NCBI RefSeq assembly: GCF_047496725.1
Contig: NC_132982.1
Span: 10,231,001 to 10,295,000 of the forward strand
Direction of reading: 5' to 3'
Length of the DNA: 64,000 bases
Origin: Anoplolepis gracilipes
Lineage: Eukaryota > Arthropoda > Insecta > Hymenoptera > Formicidae
Below are positions 10,071 to 22,805 of the stretch, piece after piece. Numbering within the stretch: the stretch's first letter is position 1; every line of letters begins with the position of its first letter. The position numbers and the translations under genes were made by a program. The notes under the pieces were generated by a model. The model did not search any database, was not told the DNA's origin, and saw only the letters and a list, made by a program, of their open reading frames with translations.

Positions 10071-13052
10071 ATGGGTAGGCACTGCTGTGTTTCGGGATGT
10101 TCTACAGGAGTGAATTTACCTTCTCATACATTTCCTAAAGACGAAACTATGATGAATAAATGGAAGAAGGCTGTTTACTCGGAGAATATTCGGGACTTGA
10201 GCAACGAGCAATTGAGAAAATGCGTTGTATGTTATAGGCATTTTGCGGATAATGATTATGAAGCGACGTACAGGTTACGAAGATTAAAACCCGGTGTTAT
10301 ACCGTCGTTATATCTGCCAGATAATGGCAACAACAACAGTGAAGTGGATAATAGTAATAATAATACCGAAGTGACTATAAAAGAATCCGAAATGATGAAT
10401 GCAAATACAGCTGTTGAGATGGAAGAAATTGAAATAATAGAGATTATAGAGGAGGACGAATCTGCGGTAAAAGTATCGCAAAGCACAATTAGTCCAACAA
10501 ATAAGGATCCCCCGAAATCTCCCTTAACGAACAACATAACGGAAAATGTATCGGACGAGCGCGTTGTATTGTACGAAAAACACTTTCACAAGTTTACGCC
10601 AAAAATGTGGAAGTTATATAAATTATCGTGCGTATTGAAAAAGAAGCAAGAAATTTTTCTAAAGAGACAGCTGTCATTCCGTCAACGTATTAGCCACGTC
10701 AAGCAATATAGTAAGAGTCCTGCGATAGAAAAGCTACTGTCTTCGTTAACACCCGTCGAACAAGCATTTCTACAAATGCAAATAAAAGCAACGGGATATA
10801 CCCCCAAGGTATGTAAGCGAAAAAGTATACCGAGTATCATTTATACGATATAATGAAAACTTTTGACAAACTAATCTAATTTTACCTATAGGATAAATAT
10901 TTCACATTAGATGAGAAGATTGCAGCTTTATCTATCATGAAACAATCCAGTAAAAGTTATCAGTATCTGTCACAAGTTTTCAATTTGCCTAGTATGCGCA
11001 CATTAGAATCTATACTTCACAAAGTTAACATTCATCCAGGTCCAATTAATTTTGTGAATCAACGTCTAAAGAAGCAAGTAAAATTAATGAAAGAGAGAGA
11101 TAAAGTGTGTTTTTTAATGTGGGATGAAATGTTATTACAACTTCACGTAGATTATGATGCGACAAAGAGGAATATACTTGGTTTTGAAGACTGTGGAAAA
11201 AGAAAGCGGGCACGATTTGCCGATCACGCGTTAGTTTTCATGGTGCGTGGCGTACAAAGTGGATGGAAACTTCCACTAGCTTACTACTTTTACGACGGTG
11301 CTATAAAAACTGATCAACTCATAGAATGGATCAAAGATATCGCTAAAATTATAATTGACAGTGGATTATATCTAGTTGCCTTTATATGCAATGATGAAAA
11401 AAAGAATATTACGGCTATAAATAAACTAAAATTAGATTCGGCCAGATTAAAGTCAAAACAAGGACAACTATATTGTAAGTGCACTTTTCATCATTGATTA
11501 TTATCTGCAAATTATAAAATTGCTTACATTTATTAAAAATATAATAAACACGTTATTAAATATTTGTGTGTTTTCAGATGGTTACATAACGATAAATAGC
11601 CAAGATATAATTCCATTGTATGATCCATCGCACCTCATCAAAAGCGTATGTAACAATTTATTAAATAATGACCTTGAATTCGATTGTATGGAAGGAGAAG
11701 AACGAAAATTTGCTTCATGGGAAATTATTGAACAAGCTTATCATATGGACTTGACTCATAACGTGTATAGATTAATGCCGAAAATTACCGCGGAACATAT
11801 AATAAAAAATAAAGTGAAGAGAAAAGTTAAAAACGCTATACAAGTTTTGAGTATGACAATGGGTGCATTTATACACCATCATACTAAGTTGGAAGGTATA
11901 TATTTATATAAATTTAAATGAAGGGATATGTTGAAAAAAAAAAAAAAATATTCAGACTTATTAAACACACGCGCGCACCCGCACACACCTACAAATCGTT
12001 AATAATTGAAAATCCCACTTTTTTTGTGCACAGGATGCGTGAATACAATCCACGGACCATTAAAAATGCCCGAGAAAAAAGGACGCGATACTGCAGAGAT
12101 AATACTCTTTTTCGATCGGTTATTCGATTCTGTAAACGGGCACACCTTGAAGCCGGAGAAACCGTTAAGAGTCGCCGTTTCGCACAACAGTCCGCACTTT
12201 TCATTTTGGGAGAGAGCAATAAAGAGACTACGTAGAATGCGGTTTGTCGACACAACAGACAGGAACCAATTAAAAGATTCGACTATTTTGAAAAATTGGA
12301 TCTCTACTATACAAGGATTCCGCAAATTATGGATAATTTTGAAAAAAACATACGAGTTTAAGCATTTGAAGCCACGAATTTTAAACCACGATTCTCTTCG
12401 ACATTTTTTCAAGCAAATTAGATCTTTCGACATAAGAAATGCCGATCCCACGTGTGCGGAATTTGAAAATTCTTTTAAAACATTATTCATTAACAACTTA
12501 ACGTTACCTCGTATTATGGAAAATAATATGGAGAATAAAGTAGACGGGTCGTTATTGTTTACACTGAAGGAATTTGTCTATAAACTAGAAAAAAAATACA
12601 ATGACGGCTCGTCGAAAGATGCGCACATGCTCGACGTGGAGATGGAAACAATGTTTTTAGAGGAAACATATAATTGCCAAAACATTTGCAATACTATTGC
12701 AGTAAAAATTCTTGGTAATTCGCGCATCAAAGGATGCGACACATGTAAGAATCTCCTCACAGATACTACGAAATACGAATTAGTTTCCAGTAATAATTTA
12801 TTGGAGACATTTAAAAACGCCGACAATATACTAACGCAAAGAATGGGCAATGTTTGTTACTCGCATCATACAGCATTAATGTTGGAAACTGAATTATATA
12901 TGCAAATGGATTTACATTGGTTAAATTGTCAGCAACATGACGTACCGTTAAAAGAATTTTTAATATCGTACATAGTTGTATTTTATATATATAAGTGGTG
13001 CAACGGTATAAATGACATTTTTTTGGAGAAAGAAAACGAGAATTCGTTGTAA
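10071..13052 (+). CDS. THAP-domain P-element-type transposase (THAP9-like), complete frame
   Basis: Exons 10071-10808, 10892-11474, 11578-11895 and 12034-13052 join in phase to 885 residues, close to human THAP9 (about 900). The N-terminus is a THAP zinc finger: MGRHCCVSGC, then KCVVCYRHF, completing the C2-C-H pattern, and the LKPGVIPSLYL box. After an acidic spacer and a coiled-coil-like segment comes an RNase H-like core: FLMWDEM (first catalytic Asp), DHALVFMVRGVQSGWKLPLA and the second-Asp region FICNDEKKN. The domain that inserts in P-element transposases begins at IPLYDPSHLIKSVCNN, and the C-terminal core has FFDRLFDSVNGH and NHDSLRHFFKQIR. In active relatives the last motif is usually D-x-L-E-x-F-F, so the catalytic Glu seems to be Arg here. 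No terminal repeats were found. Possible AATAAA at 13128. It may be an exapted gene or an old insertion with an intact frame. Confidence 0.82.
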
Positions 13053-13334
13053 ATCATAAATAGCCAAATTTGTAACACGTGCCTGATGTAAAATATAAGT
13101 CAACGATAAGAATTTTTTAAATATAACAATAAAATATTTATTTTGTTTTATATGTTGTTTTTTATTTTATTTAAAAAATAATTCTGTAGAGAAAAACAGT
13201 TTTGTTTGAATCAAATTTAAATTCAAGGAAATTGTCGCCAACTTGAATTCTGATTCCTTTCGTAAATCCAACGTTCAAAAACCAATCGACCACTCTGAAG
13301 TCTGAAATATGTACTGAAATATGTCGTTGTTGTC

Positions 13335-13426
13335 GGACGTAGCGATTGGCTATCAAATAGAGAATTTCTAGAGTTTCTATCGTGGCTCTAAAAATTCTCT
13401 ATATGACAGCCAATCGGTATCCGTCC
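13335..13426. mobile_element. Short inverted-repeat element (MITE-like)
   Basis: Arms at 13335-13368 and 13392-13426 share the core CGATTGGCT and ATAGAGAATTT in opposite orientation with few mismatches, around a 23-bp centre. No coding capacity. Confidence 0.55.
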
Positions 13427-13664
13427 GTCCAACATGTCTCATTAATTAATGTCAACGTTCGGATCGAACCGATCGCGTCTAAATATTTATCCCTCGTAAT
13501 ATTGGCTCTAAGAAAAATTGCTACTAAAATTTATCATAATAAAACAGGAGGTAAAAAAAATTGTGTACATTAATTAGATTGAATTATTCTTTCACATAGC
13601 TGTCAAACCAACACCAACAGTCATGATGCACGAATATCAATGACAGAAAGATACTTTCGCTAAA

Positions 13665-13780
13665 GTTGCGTTCCACTTGGCGATCGCAACGTTCGCGACC
13701 ATCATCCTTGTCTTTATTATTATTATTATTATTATTATTACATGTCCCACGAGCTTTGCGATCGCCAAGTGGAATGTAGC
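13665..13780. mobile_element. Short inverted-repeat element (MITE-like) with a TTA repeat inside
   Basis: The arms share TTCCACTTGGCGATCGCAA in opposite orientation (about 13671-13689 and 13756-13774), with partial matching further out. The centre contains an (ATT)n run. Confidence 0.65.
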
Positions 13781-13853
13781 TGAATGTAGCCTAGATATAT
13801 AACCAGAAATATCTAGACATTGCAAATAGATGTACGTACGATATACGTATTAC

Positions 13854-13856
<3 letters not shown>

Positions 13857-13937
<81 letters not shown>
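13857..13937. repeat. (TG)n microsatellite
   Basis: About 40 TG units with a single CG interruption; it sits just before the CpG-rich trio upstream region. Confidence 0.95.
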
Positions 13938-13942
<5 letters not shown>

Positions 13943-14516
13943 GATTCGTGCGTCTCTCGAACGCCTCGAACGCCTCGCGCGATTCGTGCATCGTGCCTCG
14001 TGCCTCGTGCTCGTCCCTCGACCTCGAACAGTATTGGCGAATGAAGCTCGCAATCAGCGAGGCTGTTGAAAACTTATCATTTGAAACATGGCAGCGGTGG
14101 ATCTCGGAATTTTATTCGCGTGACGATCGCCCGATGTGGTTTTAACCGTAGCCGATGAAACGACAATATGAACGGTAGTCTGGCCTCGGGGAGAAATTCG
14201 GGCCCGATAACAGGACGACGAGAAACCGAGACTCTGGAGACGCTAAAGACGCCGAAGACGCCGCCGGAGTCGTAGTAACCGCCGGATATTTTCTACGGGT
14301 GAGGAAAAAGCAATCAATTTCCCAATATCGTTTATCTCGCAATTTCTGGGCGCGCGTCAAGCGGAATGTTAGACACGACGATTTGTCCGCATCGCAAATT
14401 GATGACGCGAGGTTTCCAACATCCTCCTAGCTACCCGCTAGAACGATAGAATCGCGTTGAAAACATTCGAGGCAATATCTGTCTGCGATCAGTGACAGGT
14501 CTAGACAGGCCGTCGC

Positions 14517-14556
14517 GTCTCGTGTCTCGCGTCTCGCGTCTCGCGTCTCGCGTCTA
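14517..14556. repeat. Short tandem repeat, unit TCTCGCG
   Basis: About five copies of a 7-bp unit in the CpG-rich region upstream of trio; the first copy reads TCTCGTG. Confidence 0.8.
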
Positions 14557-15407
14557 GAAAAATAAGACGATTGATATAATTGATATTGCTGCGTGCGCGA
14601 TCTACGTGCGATCTGCGCGCATAATTGCCCTCTAATGTTTTATTTTGTCGTCGCGCTCGACATATTACGCCTATCGTTCATTTCACCCGAACGTAAAGTC
14701 CGTAAAGTCTGAATCGCGACAGAGTGTTTTCATAGAGGACCTGGAAGGGATAAAAGATGCTACTTGCCACTTGCGGTTACTACCTATATCCTACGATATA
14801 TTCCGTCGCGTTCGCGTTCACGTTGGCGATTCGCCTCTCACGCTGCTAAACAACGGGTTCTCCCGTTTCGCATTCCGCTCCGGATGCTCACGGCATCCTC
14901 TTCACCGGACAATTACTATTCTCTCCCGTAAGAATAGCATCACGATCAAAATATATGTACTTGTAAGATGTTGATTTCTTCATATAATATAATATATATG
15001 TTTATCATGGATGCATATGTGACCTTGAATTTAACTATTACGTCGAATACGTTTCTGAAGCTACCAACACTTTACATTTAAATACGTCTCGTTATTTTTT
15101 CTTTTTTTTTTTTTTCTCGTTCGGACAAGCTCGCTTAAATAGCCGATATTTGAAGTTGAGCCAACATTTATAATTATATAGCTATTTTTAATAAAGAAGA
15201 AGAGATTTCACGTGATTTTATTTTTATTTAAAAAAAAAAAAAAAAAACACATGTGAGATTTGTCACTGACTAATAATTATATATAAAATCCTACATTTTA
15301 CATTTATATACGTGAAATAAGCGAAATAATAATAGTTTATCAGTGTGTTTCATCTATTTAATGTAAAACAGGTGATGCGTGCGACAATTGAATGAAAAGC
15401 AAGAATA

Positions 15408-16367
15408 ATGGATGGTACACGAGCGGCAGAAGTATTGCCATTGTTGCAAGAACGCTTGGCAATACTACCAGGTGGACGAGATCGTAGGGGTGGACCTGTG
15501 CTTCTGTTTCCAAGTACGCCGAGACGCGAACGGGCGAAACCTGAAGATTACAGACGTCTCCTACAATATCTATTTGCCATTCCGAGCGACGAAGCTAGAG
15601 GCTTACGATTTACCGTAATTGTGGATATGCGCGGTACTACTTGGGACTCGGTCAAACCCATCTTGAAGGTTGTCAACGTTAATGAGCGAAATGAATGTTA
15701 TTCGTTATTGTTTGTCTACTTATGCAAAGGGAGTTGTCGAGTGTGTTGTAGAATCAACGTTTGAACATTTTTTTCTAGGTATTGCACGAGCATTTCCATC
15801 GTACAGTTCATGTCGCTTTTCTCATTAAACCAGAAAACTTTTGGCAGAAACAGAGAACTTCGTTAGGCAAGCAAAAGAAATATAACTTTGAAGTAAGTAT
15901 ATTGGAAATTACAATATATTTCTTCAAATAACTAACTTTTGCGTGGAAACTATTATTTGTTTGCAAATTATATTTGTACAACTTGTTCAACTAATGTGTT
16001 TTCTTTCTTTTTTTTTTTTTTTCCAGATTAATACAATCAGCTTAGAAGCTCTTGCAAAAGTTGTAGATCCTTCTCAACTCACCGCAGACTTAGACGGATC
16101 CTTGCAATATGATCACGCTCAATGGATCGATACTAGATTAGTTGTAGAAGATTTTACGTGGCAAGCAGCCGATCTTCTCGATCGATTAGATGACTTGCAA
16201 GAAGATCTCAGTCGAAATGACTTTGCTGATGATGTTGCGGGAGCTAAGCACGGCATTGATCTACATAACGAAATGAAAAAGAAAATCATGAAAGTTCCAG
16301 TAGAAGATATCGAAGTTGTCGGACAACGCCTGCTTCAGCGATTTAATAATAGTTAGCAGAGATATAT

Positions 16368-16398
<31 letters not shown>

Positions 16399-18294
16399 CA
16401 ATAATAAAAATAACAAACTAGGGTGAAATTTGCACAGCGCAATGTAATAACACATGTAAATGTGGTTTTCAGGTGCAACAGCAACCGGGGGAGAAGGAGG
16501 AAGTATCGACAATGGCGCGGCAAGTTGCGCAGATTCGGATGGACGAGCACTGGCTACTCTGGTTATTCAGCACTTGGATTCCGTGCATGCCGCGCAACAG
16601 CATTTACTACAACTGTGGCACATTAAGAAGATGAAACTTGATCAGTGCTTTCAGTTACGATTATTCGAACAGGACTGCGAAAAGATGTTTGATTGGATTT
16701 GTCACAACCGAGAGGCGTTTCTTTCTAGTTACGTAGAAATTGGTCGCTCGTATCAGTTGGCCAAGAATTTGCAGGAAGAACATAAACATTTTACAATGAG
16801 TTCGATGAATGTTTATGTGAATATAGATAAAATTCTCACAATGGCTGGTAAATTATTGGAGACGCAACATTACGCCGCTGGACATGTACGAGCAGTGGCG
16901 GGTCGTCTGGATCGAGCTTGGAAGGAGTTCGCCGCGGGTCTCGATGAACGTACGGCGGTACTCAGTTTAAGTGTAGTGTTTCATCATAAAGCAGAACAGT
17001 ATGTTGACAATGTAGCTGGTTGGAGCCAAGCGTGCGAAATTGGCAATTTGCCCAATGAAATTCCAGTGCTCGAGTCTCATATTCGCCAACATCAAACTCT
17101 TTACGAGGCAATGTGTCAGGCATATACAGAGGTAAATTTTATCTTATTTTCTTAGCACATGTATATATATTGTCTGACGAGACGATTGATTTTGTCACAA
17201 GTTTGAGGCAGTGTCACCCAAAGTTATCCTCGCATTATTGTTATAAATCTAGCCAATTTTTATTTTTTATACACTTTTTTTATGTGTACTGTAAGTTTAT
17301 TTGATATTTAACAGGTTTACAATACATATCAAGCATTATTGAGCGGTCTGGGTTCAATGCTGCAAGTATGTCATAATGTGAACGCCCGTTCTTCAGGGTT
17401 GGATACATTTCGTGTCGATTATGTACGAGAAACTTTCAGTTTTTAAAGCTTTCAGGCAATGGAATTCATTACTCGCTTGGTACTTGGGTGCTGTTGGAAA
17501 TATCTATCTGCAAATTCTCTGCAATAATTAACATTTGATGTAATTCCCTTTTATAACCCAGGCGCGTCTCAGTACTCTTAAATAGGTTTTTTTTTTTATA
17601 TATTGGCGCACATTTATTCGTTTGTCATCGATATTTTTTAGTCTAAAGTTTTTAGCTGTGTTCTTACTTGAAAAATTTCAACTTTGATAAAAATCGCTAA
17701 AATTATCGCCATACAGATCACATTTGATCTAAATAAATTTTTGACAAGGATTGTATATACATAAATGATTAAGTATATTATACAAATGTTTCTCAAGTGG
17801 AATTGGGTAAAATTCTTATTTAGGTGCATAGTACCAGTAAGAAGCTTCTTTATCAACTGGATCATCTTGTGCAAGTCTGTAATCAACCACAAGGAATTGA
17901 TCATGTCGCCAGAAAACATGTACGTTAATTGGTGTTTACAGGAACAATTACTGTTGTTTTTTTCTTTTTTTTTTTTTTTTTCTTTTTACATTATTAAAGT
18001 TTTTTTTTTTTTTTCGATTACTTTTGTGTGTGTTTTATCCTTTTTAGAAAACAAATGATATGTGTTAATATAAATAATGGTTAAAAATGGGCAAATATTA
18101 ATTGTCAAGTTTATCAAACACAGATATTTATAATTGCAATTGTGAGAAAAAAATAGCAAATACTTTTTTTTATTTCTTTCCATCGAGAATTATATTTCTT
18201 CTTTCAATTAAACTGTCTTTTGCATGGGATAAAAAATAGGGGTTGTTCTATAAACGCTGTTACTTGACAAGATTATTATACATATGTATATGTA

Positions 18295-18328
<34 letters not shown>

Positions 18329-21300
18329 GTATATATGCTTATGCTATGATCATATGTATTATATAGTCTATATAAAATTTATTATGGTAACATTATTTAA
18401 CGAGATATTTGATTGGGATGCATGCAACACAACATTACTTAACCAACTAATAACGTAGATTAACATGTCAAAGTGATTATAAGATATCACAATTTACATT
18501 TAACTCACATAGGGTCAAGACGGACACAATATTGATAGTCATACCGGCACGAGCGGCAATCCAGCGGCTGATTACAGCGAAGGTGCATCCCATGTATTGG
18601 CTGTCATTCATCAGATTCTTGGTCATCATAGAGCGTTGGAAGCTCGTTGGCACGCCCGCAAAGTTAAACTTCATCAACGGCTTGCATTAAAGTATGAAAG
18701 TAATAAGTTTACATATATTATTATATGGATAGTAATGCATACAATTATCATTTTTAGACTGTTTCAAGAAGACGTAAAGCAAGTACTCGACTGGCTGACG
18801 AACCATGGCGAAGTGTTTATTAGAAAAAATACGGGTGTAGGTCGTAATTTGCAGAAAGCACGCGTTTATCAAAAAAGTCATGAACACTTTGAAAATGTTG
18901 CGCAGGTGATTTTATATTTTATTATTACTATCATTATTATTATATTATATTTCAATATAATAATCATATACTTTTAGCATTTTTGCTAAAAATGTTTTAA
19001 TGAATATATTTTTTAGAATACTTATACAAATGCGACTAAACTGTTGACCGCTGCTGAAGAACTCGCTCATACAGGTGAATGCGCACCCGATGAGATATAC
19101 GCAGTGGCGCAAGAATTGGAGGCTCATGTCAGTAGTTTTGCAGCGAGAGTCGAGCAACGACGTCGTAGATTAGATCTGGCAGTAGTATTTTATACTCACG
19201 AGAAGGAGGTATATTTTTATCATTTATTGCGATATGTAGGGGTGTTTACATCAAGTGCGGTAGCTTGTAAAAATTGCGCGCGCGTGTGTGTGTGTGTGTG
19301 TGAGCGTGTACGTGTGTATGTATGTATGTATCGCATATATCACATATATCGCATATATCGCATATACACATGTGTATATGCAGTGTGCCATTTTTAATGT
19401 AGATTTATTTTGCAGCTCATTGGATGGGTAGATGAGCTACGTCAAGAAATGCAACAGGATGAAGTGGCGGAAAATCTGGAGACGGCTGAAAGACTATTGG
19501 AACAATGCGCGCAGCATAGATCATCCTGTCTCGAAGCGTGCGCTTCGACGATAGCCCAAGGCGAAGCTTTGCTGCAAGAACTTCGCGAAGCGACCGACGC
19601 GCCCGACACAACGGGCTCGATATCGGCGGTAGAGTCGGCCTTGGATAGGTTGGCGAGCCTACGGCAAGAATTGGAAGATTTGTGGGCGACGAAAAAGCTA
19701 AGACTGGAACTATGCCTACGATTACGCGTGTTTGAACGAGACGCGTTGGAGGCGAGTGGTCAGTTGGAGATGTGGGCGCAAGAGTTGCAAGGTCCACCGC
19801 GAGAAGGCTCTCCCGAGCAATTGCTGCGCGTGCATAATGACGGAGTTGCTCACATGCAAAATACCGCTTTTCAAATACTTCACCGTGGTCAGGAATTGGC
19901 ACAAGTCTTGGAAGAAGCGGGAGTATGTATCATGGCGGACGGTCAGCACAGCGCCGCAGCGCGAGTACAGGTGCTTCTTGAGTTTCTAAACGAGAGAGAA
20001 TTGGATGCGGAGGACCTCGCGGAAATGCGAAGGGTACGTTTGGAGCAGGCATCTCAATTGCTGCAACTACAGACGGACGCTTCTCACGTGATCAAATGGA
20101 TACGAAACGGCGAATCGATATTATTAGCTTCGCTTAGAATACCAGACGATTTCGAGGACGCCGAACAACTGGGAAAAGAACACTATCATTTTCAACTCGC
20201 GATAACGAATACTCACGCCTCCGCTGTGCAAGTGAAGCATAAGGCAGATTCTTTAATAAGCGGGAATCATTACGACCCGAAGAGTATTAGAGAAGTCGCG
20301 GAGGACGTTACCAAACGGTGGCAGCAACTGGTGACTTGTGCGGAAGAACGACATAAATTGATTACCGCTAGTTTAAACTTTTACAAAACGGTAGACTCGG
20401 TACGCTCGGTTCTCGACAGTTTAGAGCTACAATATAACGTGGACGATGACTGGTGCGCCGACGGAGACAAGGCCGTTGGGATACCGGCAAATATCACCAG
20501 ACATCAGGAACAAAAGGAAGCCTTTCTCAAGGCGTGTACGTTAGTACGACGAACTGGAGAAACGTTTTTAAAGTATATCAATCGTAGTCTACAATTTTAC
20601 AGCTATCACGCTAATAGCGCCGGTTCGGCGAATAAAGTAAAAAATATTCTCGAAGAATTGGTCAGTAAGGAAAACAAGGTGCTCGAATATTGGACTCAGC
20701 GAAAGAAGCGCTTAGATCAATGTCATCAGTACGTTCTGTTTGAACGTAGCGCGAAACAGGCACTCGAATGGATAAAGGAGACTGGAGAGTTGTATTTAGC
20801 AACGCACACCAATGTCGGTAAGAATCGCATTGAAAATGAACAATTGTTGCAAGAGCACATCGAGTTTAAGGGAGCGGCGAAAGAAACGAGAGAGAGGGTG
20901 AAATTGTTGATTCAACTCGCTGACAATTTGGTCGAGAGAGGTCACGCTCATGCCGCGGCAATCAAGCAGGCGGTCGCCGAGGTCGATCAACGATATAAGG
21001 ACTTTAGCGCGCGAATGGATTGTTACAAGACGCAGATCGAAGATGATCTCGGTATTCAATCCGACGAGGGACATAAAGATCTCTCCATCGATCGTAATTC
21101 GGATCCATTGCTGGAGGAGAAGATAAAGGGTAAAGATCTCAAGGAATTAAACGAGGAAAAGAGAAGATCCGCGCGAAGGAAAGAATTTATTATGGCTGAA
21201 CTCTTGCAAACCGAACGTACGTACGTAAAAGACTTGGAAACTTGTATTCGTTGCTTCCTGGAAGAAACGCGATGCGGGAAAGTAAACGTTCCGCTGGGTT

Positions 21301-21453
21301 TACAAAGTCGAGAATCGATCATTTTCAGCAATATAGAGGAGATACATCAGTTTCATAGCAATGTATTTCTACGCGAGTTAGAAAAATACGAAACTATGCC
21401 GGAAGACGTTGGACATTGCTTTGTAGTATGGGTGAGTGTTACACACACATATA

Positions 21454-21511
<58 letters not shown>

Positions 21512-22768
21512 TAATAAAATAAATGTTTTATAAAAGCATAGTTTTCTACATACATGATATATATATATATATATATCACGTAATAATTTACACAGGCACC
21601 TAAATTCGACATGTACGTGACTTATTGTAAAAATAAACCCGAGAGCAATCAGCTGTTGGTAACGCACGGTGGAACGTGGTTTGAGGAATTGCAGAGAAAG
21701 TATAGAGTAGAACATCCTATTGCTGCATATTTAATCAAACCTGTACAGAGAATTACTAAATATCAGCTGCTACTCAAGGACTTACAGGTATATATTATAT
21801 AAGGATATATAGTACAAGGGAAAGGAGAACGTATATATCTCGAGTCATTTAATTTGAATACGTACAAATATATATTATTTCAAACTTGTTTTCTCTTTTT
21901 CATCTTAGGCTTGTTGCCAAGAAGGACAGGGCGAAATAAAAGAAGGATTAGAAGTAATGTTAAATGTGCCTAAAAAAGCTAACGATGCCTTACACTTAAG
22001 TCTATTGGAAGGTTGCGATGTTAGTACAGATGCGCTCGGTGACGTTGTGCTGCAGGATTCGTTTACAGTATGGGACCCGAAACAACTGATTAGGAAGGGA
22101 AGAGACCGTCACATATTTCTTTTCGAATTATACCTTCTTTTCACGAAGGAAGTCAAAGATTCTGCCGGAAAGGTTTGCAGCACGCACTCTTGTTTTTGAT
22201 TTGTAGTTAGTTTTAATTAAATTCTTACATGTATACATTAATTTGTCTATATCTGTTTAGGTGAAATATGTTTATAAAAACCGCTTGTTGACTTCCGAAT
22301 TGGGTGTAACCGAGCATATCGAAGGCGACGAATGCAAATTTGCGGTATGGACGGGACGAGCACCGACTAGCGATACTCGCGTAGTGCTGCGAGCGAATTC
22401 AATGGATGCGAAGCAGCTGTGGGTGATGAGGTTACGCGAAGTGATACAGGAGACCTTTTTGGGCAAAAATATGCCAAAGAGTCCTGCTAAAAAGAGCTCC
22501 AGTCAACGCTCCAGTAGAGATTTGGAGGAATGCGCGTCCTTGGATGAAAGTGTGGAGAATCTCGATAGAAATTCATTGGCTTCCTTCGGTTCTACCAATA
22601 CTACGGATTCTGATAAGGTAAAGTATGATCTTTTTATCATTTTAAGCTTTTTTTAAATTTCAAAATTTATTTTTATTACATGACTCGTAAAGCTCGCAAG
22701 TTAATTGAATCAGAGTTAAGAAGAAACTGCACAATAAAATGTTAGATAAGAGCACAAGTTTTCTCTCT

Positions 22769-22805
<37 letters not shown>

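Larger units (their letters stand above)
13053..15407. other. Intergenic region and presumed trio 5' region
   Basis: No supported coding exon. It holds two inverted-repeat elements (13335-13426 and 13665-13780), a long TG tract (13857-13937), and a CpG-rich stretch from about 13940 to 14900 that contrasts with the AT-rich surroundings and is the likely trio promoter. A donor-like ctacgg/gtgagg at 14298 and an acceptor aaaacag at 15371 suggest a noncoding first exon spliced into the exon with the trio ATG; this is inference. Confidence 0.45.

Noticed and set aside
11918..12496. Minus- and plus-strand frames overlapping the last THAP exon
   Set aside because: They are shadows of the true frame at 12034-13052, which alone carries family motifs.
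13791..14069. Open frames with long Thr-His, Cys-Val and similar repeats on both strands
   Set aside because: They are translations of the (TG)n microsatellite and have no splice or domain support.
19417..21331. Minus-strand frames opposite the large trio exon
   Set aside because: Shadows of a spectrin-repeat coding exon; no splice or domain support.
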